Shown here in pieces: positions 22,574-33,000 of a stretch of DNA of 64,000 bases. The position numbers and the translations under genes are program-made. The notes beneath the pieces are model-generated. The model saw only the letters and a list, made by a program, of their open reading frames with translations. It was not told where the DNA came from and did not search any database. How positions within the stretch are numbered: the stretch's first letter is position 1; each line of letters opens with the position of its first letter. The DNA lies in NCBI GenBank assembly GCA_030295235.1, contig AP026151.1, forward strand, positions 1 to 64,000, given 5' to 3'. This stretch comes from Fistulifera solaris (Eukaryota > Bacillariophyta > Bacillariophyceae > Naviculales > Stauroneidaceae).

Positions 22574-23287
22574 ATGTACATTCCGGCAAATGAATCCTCG
22601 ACACGTACCGTCGACGACGATTGCCCTTGTGAGCTCCCGATGCCGCTCTCTCAGGAAGAATCCCGGTCACGGAATCAAAGGAAGTCAGTGTCGTTTGCTT
22701 CGGAGGCCTTACTTTATTCTAATCCTTACTTCATAGATGAGATCCGTGCGCTATGGTACAGCCAGGACGAATACTTATCGCTGAGAGAGGAGCGTCGCAC
22801 TGCAGTCAAACTTCTTCGATTCTACGGCGTTGAAGCAGTGAAGAGGAAAGTTTGTCTCCGAGGTTTGGAAGCGTACTTTTCAGTAGAGACGAACAGAGCG
22901 ATGAAGGAGGCACGGGATCTAGCTGTTGTCAGTGTTTTGCACGAACAAGATCTACAGAGAAAACTAGGCTATTACGATGCAGAAGGCTTGCGAAGTGTTT
23001 ACGTTCCCGCAACGCAAAATATGCGTGATTTTGCACGACAACTAGCGCGTAATAATGACTCCCTCTCGGCTGACAAGTTGGGACTTCCTTTGACGCAGCC
23101 TATTCCGATAAATGCAAGAAATACTTTTCAAGACGCCATGACTCAACAACGTTCACAGAAACGGCAATTACGGGAAGACGTTGAAAGCATGGATAGAATA
23201 ATTTTAAATACCAAAGCACTCGACATCAACACGTCGAGTCGAGCATGTCACGACGAGTTCGCACATGTTCGCATCAACCGGATTTAG
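22574..23287 (+). CDS. Uncharacterised WYS/RGLE-type protein
   Basis: A 237-aa protein with a clear ATG and one intact frame. The recognisable core is KSVSFASEALLYSNP, IRALWYSQDEYLSLR, CLRGLEAYFS and VSVLHEQDLQRKLGYYDA, ending in QNMRDFARQLARNN. From memory, many uncharacterised diatom proteins share this succession (a VSF start, a WY(S/T)-x2-E(Y/I) block, a (C/T)RGLE block and a Q-R-x-x-G block). It is helical and soluble, with no signal peptide. Function unknown. It is convergent with the next gene, 160 bp apart. Confidence 0.75.
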   Translation: MYIPANESSTRTVDDDCPCELPMPLSQEESRSRNQRKSVSFASEALLYSNPYFIDEIRALWYSQDEYLSLREERRTAVKLLRFYGVEAVKRKVCLRGLEAYFSVETNRAMKEARDLAVVSVLHEQDLQRKLGYYDAEGLRSVYVPATQNMRDFARQLARNNDSLSADKLGLPLTQPIPINARNTFQDAMTQQRSQKRQLREDVESMDRIILNTKALDINTSSRACHDEFAHVRINRI

Positions 23288-23450
23288 GTTTCATAGGAAA
23301 GCTAATACTTCAAACATTCAACAATTTTGTTTCTTAATCAATGTAACTTAACTCAAAAGGCATCACAGATCACGCGTGCTGAAGCTGCGTCGCACATTCC
23401 TCATAAGTCTGATTTAATACAACTGACATTCGTTAGACTACCCAGTCAGT

Positions 23451-24278
23451 CTAAATACGGCGGTTGGGGGGAGGAATTCGAATTTGTGTTGCCTGATCGC
23501 TAGGTGTAGCACCCCACCAACTCGAACGCGAGACCCACATCATGGCACTCATGATCAAGCCCGCTGATTTAGAAAATCCCTCATCAGGCGCTTTGGCGGA
23601 AGCTCTTTGTTGTGCTCGATTGGAAGAGTGTTTGCGCTGATTTGATCTGACATGTCGAATGTCTTTCCCTCTCTTTCTGTCACTCTGTCGAGCATGAATT
23701 GGTTTGGTGATATTCTCGGACCCTTTCCTGGTAGCATCCTTTCCGATCGCATCGTTGAATCCTTTTGCTCTGTAGACAGCTGCGCGCAGTTCTTCTCGAT
23801 GCATCGCGATTTCTTTCAAAACAGAGTCGTTCGTTTTTACCCGTATCGGACGAAGCTGAAAGCGATCGCACGTATCAGCATCCCACTTTCTTTCATTTCT
23901 CGGTAAAACAGGCCGATGAATGTACTGTGACTTTTGCATCGGCTGCGCTTTCGTCCACAATCCCTTCTGTTTTGCTTCACGCAATGCCTTTTCGAGCTCT
24001 TTCTTTTGCTGCCATAGAAGATCAATATCGGTTCGAATGTCGACGTGGTTGCTAGACATTTGATCGTCTGTAATAAGACTGTCGAGAAGATCATTGCAGC
24101 TGCTGCTGTAGTCGGGAAATGAAGTATTGATAATACCCGGCTTGGTGACGCATGAATCTGATCGACTCGTAAGATCTTCTTGTGTCGTAATCAACGAGAA
24201 AAACTCAGAATCCAGGGAAATCGACACCACAGATTTTCCTTCCTCTTCATTTTCATTTTTGCCTCTAACTTCTGTCAT
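23451..24278 (-). CDS. Uncharacterised basic protein
   Basis: A 275-aa single-exon protein that I do not recognise. The N-terminal 90 residues are acidic and Ser-rich. A short coiled coil follows (DLLWQQKKELEKALREAKQK), then a basic region with VLKEIAMHREELRAAVYRAK and a Lys/Arg/His-rich stretch (DRKRGKDIRHVRSNQRKHSS). The C-terminus is unusual: SAGLIMSAMMWVSRSSWW, a hydrophobic patch that could sit on a membrane or in a partner. No organelle signal is visible. Confidence 0.6.
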   Translation of the reverse strand: MTEVRGKNENEEEGKSVVSISLDSEFFSLITTQEDLTSRSDSCVTKPGIINTSFPDYSSSCNDLLDSLITDDQMSSNHVDIRTDIDLLWQQKKELEKALREAKQKGLWTKAQPMQKSQYIHRPVLPRNERKWDADTCDRFQLRPIRVKTNDSVLKEIAMHREELRAAVYRAKGFNDAIGKDATRKGSENITKPIHARQSDRKRGKDIRHVRSNQRKHSSNRAQQRASAKAPDEGFSKSAGLIMSAMMWVSRSSWWGATPSDQATQIRIPPPNRRI

Positions 24279-24921
24279 GGTGACTTTTGCGAACAGTTAG
24301 CTTCTGAAGGGGAAAATTAGAATATGCTTTCATTTTTGTTTGCTGCTTGTGCCTTACGAATCCTTATCGAACAAGCCGCTTAGACAGGACCGTGAAAGTC
24401 CTTCAACATCTTTTTTGCTTACATTAAGCTCTCATTCGTTTGTATTTGACGTTATTTACGATATTCCTTGAAACCTGAAACTAAAAAAAGTATCGCCAGC
24501 CGCGAGGGTGGATGCTTTTTTACTATACTCGAAGTAGTAAAAAATAATGGCTCCTACAAACACTAAGGATAAAGATTAAATTGTGAGTCAACAATCCTCA
24601 ACCTTGTAAACCTTGGCTGACTATCGGGCATCACGAATAATGAATAACCGATCAGTGCATTGCGCATTATGAAAAAGAAGTACACGAGCAGCAAATGTAT
24701 CTTAACCGGTTTGCACAACGAACAGAAACGGGGTAAGAGTCCAGCAAGAAATACGAACAATAAGTTGTTCGTGACTGAAATGCAATCGTGGGAAAGTCCA
24801 GTGTCCATGCGGAAAAAATATCCGCGAATCAATCCATAGTGAAAAACGGCTACTAGAATTCTGGAACTTTTGCTTGTGAAACGGAGAAACCTTATGACAA
24901 AGACAAAGCCAATTGTTAACC
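24279..24921. other. Intergenic spacer
   Basis: No supported gene. It holds a copy of the dispersed hairpin motif (GACTG....CAATCGTGG) at 24770-24791. Confidence 0.5.
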
Positions 24922-24929
24922 GTTTTGAC

Positions 24930-25500
24930 TATAGTTCGTCATAAACATGTTTATGAAAAATCGTATGCAGTTTATGCAAGTTTATGCATGTTCATGCAAG
25001 TTTATTCAGTTTATTGTCTGTCCCTCGTCCCGCTCGCACCAGAAGAGGTTATCCCGTCTTTCAATGATTTTAGACATATCTAAGTATGTTAAATTGCTCC
25101 ACATTTGATTGGTCAACAACTATTTTGATGGTCGCTTTGAATGTTGTACGAATTTATGCACCTTTTCAACTTTTTTAACATCATATCTATATTGAGCGGA
25201 CTTTTGGTTGATCAGCAACCCGGCTAACCAAAGCACAACGAATAATTTTTAGGGCATTCAAGCTTTCCAAGTTGTTTGTGTTGTCAGTGTTTAGCTGGTT
25301 CAATGCCCAGGGCTTAAAAAACCATGATTAGGTTGCTCTGTAATAATTCACGCATGCAAACAAAGCACGCACAAACCCGTACCACGGACAGACTCTAAAA
25401 GCATAAACATGTTTATGAAAAATCGTAAACGAATAAACACGTTTATAAACCGTTTAAACAGTTTATGTTTATTGACCAAATAAACACGTGCCGAACTATA
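24930..25500. mobile_element. Non-autonomous hAT-like DNA transposon (MITE), 571 bp
   Basis: Termini TATAGTTCGTC (24930) and the inverse of TATAGTTCGGC (ending 25500) form an 11-bp terminal inverted repeat with one mismatch. An 8-bp target duplication GTTTTGAC flanks it exactly (24922-24929 and 25501-25508). Both ends carry subterminal motifs, GTTTATGCA-type repeats on the left and AATAAACACG-type on the right. A 26-bp direct repeat with the palindrome ATAAACATGTTTAT occurs near 24940 and 25402. No transposase is encoded. An 8-bp duplication points to hAT or a related superfamily; the terminal TATAG is not the commonest hAT end. Confidence 0.85.
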
Positions 25501-25585
25501 GTTTTGACTACAATGCACAATAAGTATTTTTATTGTCCAAGAGTTTACCAGTAGGGTAAGGTTTCCGACAAACGAGCATGCCACG

Positions 25586-26171
25586 TAGGGTCCCGACCGG
25601 GTTGTACCCGTCCATGACTGTTCCCCGTCCGGAAGGGTGGAAGGCTTCGATGGAAGGGTGGGTTGGCAAGACCCGTCCATGGAAGGGTGCCCGTACGTAC
25701 GTCGTCCCTACACTTGGAGGAGATAGAAGATATAAAGATATTATGCACTAACTGCGCAGAGGGCGGCAAACGTCAACTTGAACGAAAATTTTCTTCGGGT
25801 GGTTTCATGTAATCATTTTCCTCAACATCCAACATACAAATAGGATATTCAAATTATTGCCCCATGGTCTCAACCCACAATCGTCAACAGAGCAGTCATC
25901 TCAGTGATAAGCGATGTATATTCAATAATAATAGCTGCAGACTTCTGTTCTATTAGTAGCCTAGCTTATAAGGATCAATTGTTTTTTGGATAGTGTTTTT
26001 TTAATTCGCCTGCGGCTGCTACTGGTACGTAGGCTCCACGAAGGGTTGAGTCCCGCGGTCGGGGACGAGCGGGACTGGAACCCTTCCGCGGGACGGACCC
26101 GGACGGGTATGGAGGGCCTTCGGACCCTGTCCGTGGGACGGGTGCAAAATTTCAACCCGGTCGGAACCCTA
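25586..26171. mobile_element. Non-autonomous hAT transposon (MITE), 586 bp
   Basis: The left end reads TAGGGTCCCGACCGGGTTG and the right end is the inverse of TAGGGTTCCGACCGGGTTG, a 19-bp inverted repeat with one mismatch that starts with the hAT-type TAGGG. The 8-bp duplication ATGCCACG flanks it perfectly (25578-25585 and 26172-26179). Subterminal regions are GC-rich and packed with ACCCGTCC/GGACGGGT repeats, as is usual for hAT transposase-binding sites; the middle is AT-rich. No transposase is encoded. It lies 85 bp from the other hAT-like element. Confidence 0.92.
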
Positions 26172-26179
26172 ATGCCACG

Positions 26180-27347
26180 GCGTCCAAAAATATTTTTCGT
26201 CCTTAACCTAGCCTACTGCTTATTGCTTATTGCCTATTGCCTATTACCTATTGTAGATGTATGCGGTATACGAGCATTAGTCTAGTGCAAAACTGTGAAT
26301 TATTCAAACAATGCAAGAAGCAAGAAGCAACCATGTCTCGTGACTTAAATCGAGTCGCAAAATTATGGGCTACAATAAAGAGCACATTTCTGAACCAAGA
26401 ACAATCGAACAATCGAACGTAGCGAGAAAGAAATCAAATACTCTAGGAGCTAGGAGTAATATTATCGAAGATCCAAGATCCAAGATATAGTTTGCGTGTC
26501 GATGGTAGAGAGTAGAGACTGTTCCTTGTGACTTCTCTGTATCTTATTGCCACCGGAGAAACGAGAAACGAGAAAACGGCAAAGCGCGAACAGAATCGAA
26601 CCACCAAATCACAAATCACCAAATACCAAATACTGGTACCAAATGTGAAATAATGTGAAATGTGAATCGACCGTCCCCACTTCCCACACAAACACTGATA
26701 CCAACTTTTCAATGTATCCTGTATCCTTGATCCTTGCTCCTTGCTCCAAGAGTACTTTTTATTTCAGAAACAAGCAATACTGGGACTGGACATTTAGCTC
26801 CAAATTTTTGAACGGGTCATTACACCAAAAATGAAAAATTGATGCTAGTTTTGGAAAAACTCTTTATTCTCTGTTGCAAGAAGAAGTCATAGCGGTACCA
26901 ACATATAGTGTAGATTGTTTTCGAGGACGGTTTATTGAATGCCCATTTTTCGATGAAAAGACAGGCCGGCAAATTCTTACAAGATTTGCATGAAATACCT
27001 TATTGTTTCGAACCAAAGCTGTTTTTTTCTTTTTTCACTCAAAGCTTTTTTTTGTAGTTTGATTTGACTAATAATCATTGAGACGCTGTGCAATTAGCTG
27101 TACTATGAGTCAAGACACACCGAACTCTCCCCGATCTCTGCATTCCCTACAGCATTTCCTTGTGTTGGTAATCGTGGAGGTCTGATTGATTGCATTGCCA
27201 ACTGCACACCCCTTCTGTACTATTTTTGATCGACCGTGATCGAACCTTGACAAGTCATCTTCAATTGTTTGTTGTTGATGCAATCATAAATGCAAAGCAC
27301 ACGAGCTTCTTCGTTCATTTTCCCCTTATAAAACAGAATAATACACC
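26180..27347. other. Intergenic spacer
   Basis: No gene is supported. Short tandem duplications occur (CTATTGC near 26216-26250; CCAAATAC, GATCCAAG and CTTGCTCC near 26470-26750). The last 300 bp presumably hold the promoter of the zinc-ribbon gene. Confidence 0.5.
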
Positions 27348-28004
27348 ATGATTGCCGATGCCTGGAAAGATGACTTAGTAATCGACTTCAACAATCAACT
27401 AGTCGATCTCTCCAATTTGCTCTCAACTCGAGCACAAAGGAGGAGCACCCTCAAGGAAGTGCCTTTATTATCACCCAAACGCCCGCCTCGAAGACGCTTA
27501 TACCCTATTGTACCAACAGCTGATTCTATCGAGAAAGAACAGCTTACGAAAGAGATGGAGCAACTAACACTTGAGAATAGCTACGCTCCGAGAAAACACA
27601 ACCTTCGTGACACATATAACCTACAAAGCGTCCCTTTACTTCAAGAAGACTATCCACACCCTCCGCTTTCGCCACCTCCTCGTCCCGGAACAGCAACCTT
27701 CTGCTCACCGAGATGCTCGCTAAAAGAAGACGAGAAGATTGCAAAAATTTCCAAGGAGAACGGATCTTACGGATCTATGCAAATTGAAGTGTATCCAGGC
27801 GTATTCGCACCACTGAGGGGCGCCGAAGAAACAAGCCGAGCATTCGCGCTTCAACGATTTAGGGACGCGACCTGCTTTGATTGTTCTGCCAAGTTAAGAT
27901 GCATACAAGACGCCGAGTACGTACTATGTCCCAAGTGCAAAGTCATCAGTCCACTTTTGACTGAAAATGGACACGGAATCGGCCTAGGTTTAATGATCGG
28001 ATAG
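27348..28004 (+). CDS. Zinc-ribbon protein of diatom type
   Basis: A 218-aa single-exon protein. The first 120 residues are Pro/Ser/Arg-rich and disordered. The C-terminal 75 residues form a compact module: MQIEVYPGVFAPLRGAEET, then CFDCSAKLRC, then YVLCPKCKVISPL. The two CxxC pairs (CFDC and CPKC) should bind one zinc, and a Cys in between (LRCI) is typical. I recall the same module, E-(V/I)-(A/Y)-PG-x-(Y/F)-x-PLRG-x2-ET followed by CxxC...CPxC, in many diatom proteins of unknown function. DNA, RNA or protein binding are all possible. Confidence 0.75.
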   Translation: MIADAWKDDLVIDFNNQLVDLSNLLSTRAQRRSTLKEVPLLSPKRPPRRRLYPIVPTADSIEKEQLTKEMEQLTLENSYAPRKHNLRDTYNLQSVPLLQEDYPHPPLSPPPRPGTATFCSPRCSLKEDEKIAKISKENGSYGSMQIEVYPGVFAPLRGAEETSRAFALQRFRDATCFDCSAKLRCIQDAEYVLCPKCKVISPLLTENGHGIGLGLMIG

Positions 28005-28251
28005 AGCATTAACACTATTAATCAGTTCAGTTTTGTCATAAACTGAATGTTTATTCTTGCTTTTCGTGCCTTAAATTGATCCTCGCTTGCTGGAACCATT
28101 ACAGATGATCGAGACTTCACGGAAATAAAATACTCCTTTCAATTCCGAAAATAAATACGGAGTAATCGATGATGCTATAGAGCGCAGAGGAGTAATACGG
28201 GTTCATTTATACTTGAATCGATGCAAGTAAAGGGTAGCTACCGATTAAGTA
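28005..28251. other. Spacer between convergent genes
   Basis: A short 3'-to-3' spacer; nothing recognised. Confidence 0.5.
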
Positions 28252-29581
28252 TCACCTTTGATCGCTTTCAAGCGAGAGTAGCGAGAACGAGTCGTCCTCG
28301 AAAGAAGCAGCGCGATACGGAATTGCTGGTTGTTGGTCGGTGCTTTTGGCGCCAAGCTGGTCTGAAGTTGATGTCGATGGCCGTTTCGATGCCCTACAGG
28401 TGACCTCCTTCTGAGCTGGCTTTTCCCAAATCTCTAGTTCCGAGAAAAGGGAACCAGTCTCCGAGACAAACGTACCAACAAAAGTATCATCCTCTTCAGA
28501 TGAAATACATTCACCTCTTGCTAGTTTGATCGAATCGACGGCCGAACAAAAGGGCTTCGGGTTAAGTGAAGAATATGAATCGGCGAAGGTGCCAAGAGCC
28601 GTATCCTCTTCCGAAGGCAAGTACTCGCGTGTCGCCGCACGAGCACTTTCAGAAGCCATCGACATTTGAGCCATTTGCTGGCTAATGAGTACAAGGGGTT
28701 CAATCTCGTCGGGACTTGAGTGTCTTGCTGGTGGCCGCGGGGCAGCTCGGTTTACCGAAGATTGTTTAACATCACTCAAGAACCTATGTGTGTTTCTTTC
28801 CAAATGGGAGCTACGATGATGAAGCTTATCTTCTGACTGATGCTGGGAGTATTTGAGATCGAATGAGGGTTTTTTTGAATTGATGATTAACTCATGAGCC
28901 GGCACTACGTGTCGCTGATCGTCTCGTACGGGGCGCTGCTCTCGACTTTTTCTTTTCTCTTTCGATCTGCAGTGCAATCTCCATGTCGATTTGTTTCTGT
29001 TCTTTGAGTTTTTGTTGAATCAACTTTAAATCTCGCTTTTCTTGCTCGCGCGTATAACGCTCTGCGTCACCAGAACTTCGATGTTTACTTTTTGTCAAAC
29101 TAGCCCTGCGCTCCTTTTCTTTTTCTTCCTTAATCATCTGTTTCATTCGCTTTTTCCGTTCATTTCGCTCTTTTTTCTCCTGCAATTCACGTTCTAGCTG
29201 CGCATGCATAGTCTTGAGCATTCTGATGGTAGTATCTTCATCTTCAATTTGTAACACAGGTCTTCCCTCCAACGGAAGTATCATTGCAGCCTTTTCTCCA
29301 GGTACAGGTTGCGGTTGCTCGTAAGTCTCAACAGGGCTCTTTTCAACAATGGTGGATGCAGTGAGGCTCTCTTGCCGTCGAACACGTCGATTCGTAGGTG
29401 CAGCATTGACGTTCTGCAGCGGTTCTAAGCCCGTCAGTCCGCTGCGAGTCGTAATAGTGCTTGTGCTCGATATGAAAGTGTTGTCCTCATCGCGAAGACT
29501 CGCCAGTGTATCGGCATGACGTACTTCAATCGTCATAAACTTTCTCGAGTCTCGTCGCTGTATAAGATCTTCGGGGATCAT
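28252..29581 (-). CDS. Charged coiled-coil protein, one apparent frameshift
   Basis: About 440 aa and unrecognised. The best start is ATG at 29579-29581 (MIPEDLIQRRDSRKFMTIEV). The middle is a strongly charged helix (QLERELQEKKERNERKKRMK, then LIQQKLKEQKQIDMEIALQI). Near 28950 the frame moves by one base in an A-rich run, and the charged stretch continues without a gap (KSREQRPVRDDQRH). The C-terminal half is acidic and Ser-rich, with two similar blocks, LPSEEDTALGTFADSYSSL and ISSEEDDTFVGTFVSETGSL. These SEED-x-x-GTF repeats look like short linear binding motifs. No signal peptide or membrane helix. Confidence 0.65.
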
Positions 29582-29857
29582 TTCTGAAGAAGGATCGAAA
29601 AGAAAGAGCGCAAAAGAACTTTTCACCTTTGATCACCTTTGATCGAACGCAACTTCGTCAGACTGAATACCTCTATCACTATCACTGTGTGAAGTACTGA
29701 AAGATCGGTAGGAATGAAAAGAAGCAAGAGGCTCTCTACCAGATGATGATTGAAGGCGTTTCGTTTTCTTTCTCTTTCATCGTCCAAAACATAAAAACTC
29801 AGCAAGCGCGATGCCGGATGCATGTGTGCATGCCCACGATCGAAATATCACGCCCTC

Positions 29858-30095
29858 CAAGTAAAATATGCGGTCTATTCGGGTATGTCTGTCATGGTAC
29901 GGCATATTCCCTCACCACGTCCGAGAGGTTTTCGTCCCTTCGGGGTTTCCTCTTCAACACCTTGCTGCTAGCCTTTAACGCACAATTACTCTAAGACGTT
30001 TTTACGACCTTACGAGCTTTAGCATCTATTGCATTCTTATCTTTCTCAGATATCTTTATCCTCGTAAGTAAAGCCCTAACGACAAGGGAAACTTG
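29858..30095 (+). repeat. 5' LTR
   Basis: 238 bp, bounded by CAAGT and ACTTG, a perfect 5-bp terminal inverted repeat in place of the usual TG...CA. I see no difference from the 3' copy. Sequence immediately after it (TGGTTTATCAGACCC, overlapping the edge) could serve as primer-binding site, but I could not match it to a tRNA with certainty. Confidence 0.85.
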
Positions 30096-33000
30096 GTTTA
30101 TCAGACCCAGCCACCGCGGAGCCGGCAGCACAACGTAAACGAAAAAAAAAAAAAAAACGACGAAGCGATCTGGCATGTGCCGATCGTTGCATCTACCGAT
30201 AGAGGTGCAAAGTGACCGGTATTTCGATACTTGAGCACATGCCGTTGTGCATGCTTTGCGAGTCACAGACCAACGGAATGGTCAAGACGGTCGGGACGAA
30301 CCGGCAACGACAGCCGTCAGAATGCGCTGTCCGAAGCTGGCCATAAAAAGCCGCTTGAAACGAAGTAAAGGAGAAGTATTTATCTCTTCCTTGTGTTGTA
30401 TGCATTACGCGGATGCGATGCTCACACAAAATGGATCGTGACGAAACACGATTACGAAAACGACTAACGAACTCATTTATCTATTTTATTATTTCAGGAC
30501 ACCATGGAACAGTTGCCTCCCGACGCCATTCCCCAGACCGTGACCCAGATCATGGCCCTCTGTGGCATCCCTAACGCCCCTCCTGTTGATGCGAACATGG
30601 TTACTCCTGCTCGCTTCATCGCGTTGGAGATTTTCGGTGACTCCTTCGCCAGGCTCGCAACATTAAGTTTGAGCAGTTGGAGAAGGAACTTGCCGAACTC
30701 GCTCAGATCCCTGAGCAGCCTTTCCGTGTTCCTCCCTCGCGCACGCAACTGCATGAAGGCGTTCATTGCATGGGGCGAAGGAGTGCGAGATCTGTGGTTT
30801 CGATCCGGCAACGACGGTGTTCCCAGTGCAGGCGGCGCCGGAACTCATCGAGTTGGCTGGAGTCCGTGCAGCATTCATTGCTAATGCAAAGATCACTGCC
30901 ACAGCTGCCAAGCCAAACCCGTTCAAGTCGAGCGATACGTGGGCGAAGTGGGCGCCGTTGGTGGTTAACTTCTTGGGCGCCAGGTTCCTAACGCGATGGG
31001 CATTCCTTTGTCCTATGTCATTCGTGACATTGAGCAGCCCATTTATGATGTGACTCTTGGTCCTGAGCGTGCGCTCGACCGTTATGTCATGGCTGCCCCT
31101 CTTGATGGTCCGCAGTTTAAAGCGGATACGTTACAGGTCCACACCTATATTGCCAGCTTTATTGCAGGTAATACTAAAGCGGAAGCGACGGTAAGCACCA
31201 TGCGGCTAAGGCCTGTGGCCGCACGGATTGGGCAGCATTAAAAGCGACATACTGAAGGGACTGGCGTGTACCGGGTCGAATTGCTTGACGCAGAACGTGT
31301 CATTGACGGTTCGTTCTTCGCAGGAGAAAAAGCGGGCTACACTTGGACGAAGTTTGAGCAAGAGCTGGTGACTGCTTTTCATGTTCTCAACTCCAACGCA
31401 GGAGATGGTATTGTTCGTTACTCTGACACGGACATGACGAAGCTATTGGTGAAGAAGACGAGCTCTTACCAGCCTCTTGTCGCTGACGAATGCCATGATC
31501 ATGGCTGGCCTTTCAAAGCCAGTTCCTGATATGAGCTTTGAACAAGCTCTTGCCCTAACCCGTCAAATTGTTCAACAGCATGTGAAACCAGGAGGCGTTT
31601 TCCAATCGCAACATCAGGTCAGCAACGACGCAGAAGAACAACGAAAAGAACGCCTCACAAAGCCAAAGGTAAAAATGCGAGATTTAAAAACAGGAAAGGA
31701 CGTGGGACGCGCAACCGCGAACGATGAGTATACAATTACTTTGAAAAATGGTAACAAGTTGAACGTCCATCCATCTTATGATTTTTCAGACGACGAAATC
31801 CGGCAGATGCAGCCCCACGATTGGCAGAAGATCCGCGACGCCCGAGCAGCATATAAAGCGCAGCGACAGAACAACCGTTCTATCAATGCAACTAACACAG
31901 GAAATCAGCAAATGGACGCAGCAACATTGATTTCAGCATTGACTGGCGCTACTTCTCAATCTCCAAATGCAGGTTTTACAATTACAGTCGCACAAACTAA
32001 CACCGATCCTGTTGGTACAGTTCATGGTGGACCTAAACGAACAAGCAATGATACGTGGCAATCGTTCTATCTCTTATTTCCAATCGACTCGCTCCACTGC
32101 CAACGACAGATCAGTGCAAGCGACGCGCAGTGCTATTCCGCAACCCGGCGTATCGGCAGCAAACGAATGTGATTCCAATGCCGACACGTGTTGCGCCGGT
32201 AAGAACTTTGTCGTTATCTCTTACACTAATCGCACTGCCAATGTTTATCCATATGACGCATCATACGAACCGGTGCGAGGCGTGCCAATTGTTTCGGCCG
32301 CGACAGCTTGGATGAATCCAGTGACTGGCGAAACAGTCATCCTTGTCTTGAATGAATGCTTGTATTACGGCTCAAACTTCCCCACACTCTCTGGAATCCC
32401 AACCAACTACGTTATAACGGCGTCACCGTCAACGACAACCCCTTCGACCCATCAGAAGACCGCTTGACGCTGCAGATCGATGACTTGGTGGTTCCGCTTG
32501 AGTCCAGTGGCACAAAGATCCAATTCTTCTCCCGCACGCCAACACAGCACGAACTGGATACCTGTCGTCACTTGCATCTCACCAACGAAAACGAATGGAA
32601 CCCACGCTGACGTTCACGCTGCAACCAGACATTCCTTTTGTCTCTCGTACCTCATCTTTGCACTTTGATATTGTACAGGAGCCCGGCTTGTTCGACGTCT
32701 CTCCAGCCCCTCGTCGCTCTTAAAGAACATGCTATCGCTTCTGTCAGTGTTACATCGGATGAAGAGATTCGTGTTTCATCTACAGATGTTTGACTCGCGA
32801 CTTCGGCCTGAGGGGACCGAATTTGAGGGGACTTCAGCGCCGGAACCGAGACTTGGATTCGAAGACCTTCCAGCACGACGTACATTTGAATCTTCTGAAC
32901 GACATCCAAAGGTGACGCCCGATACATTTAAGTGAACAATGGAACATCGGAGAAAAGCAAGCAGAAGCAACCTTACGGGCCACACGGCAACGCGGCACGC

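Noticed and set aside
24563-24832. Hydrophobic 89-aa open frame on the minus strand
   Set aside because: Isolated, no family resemblance, located in a spacer with repeats.
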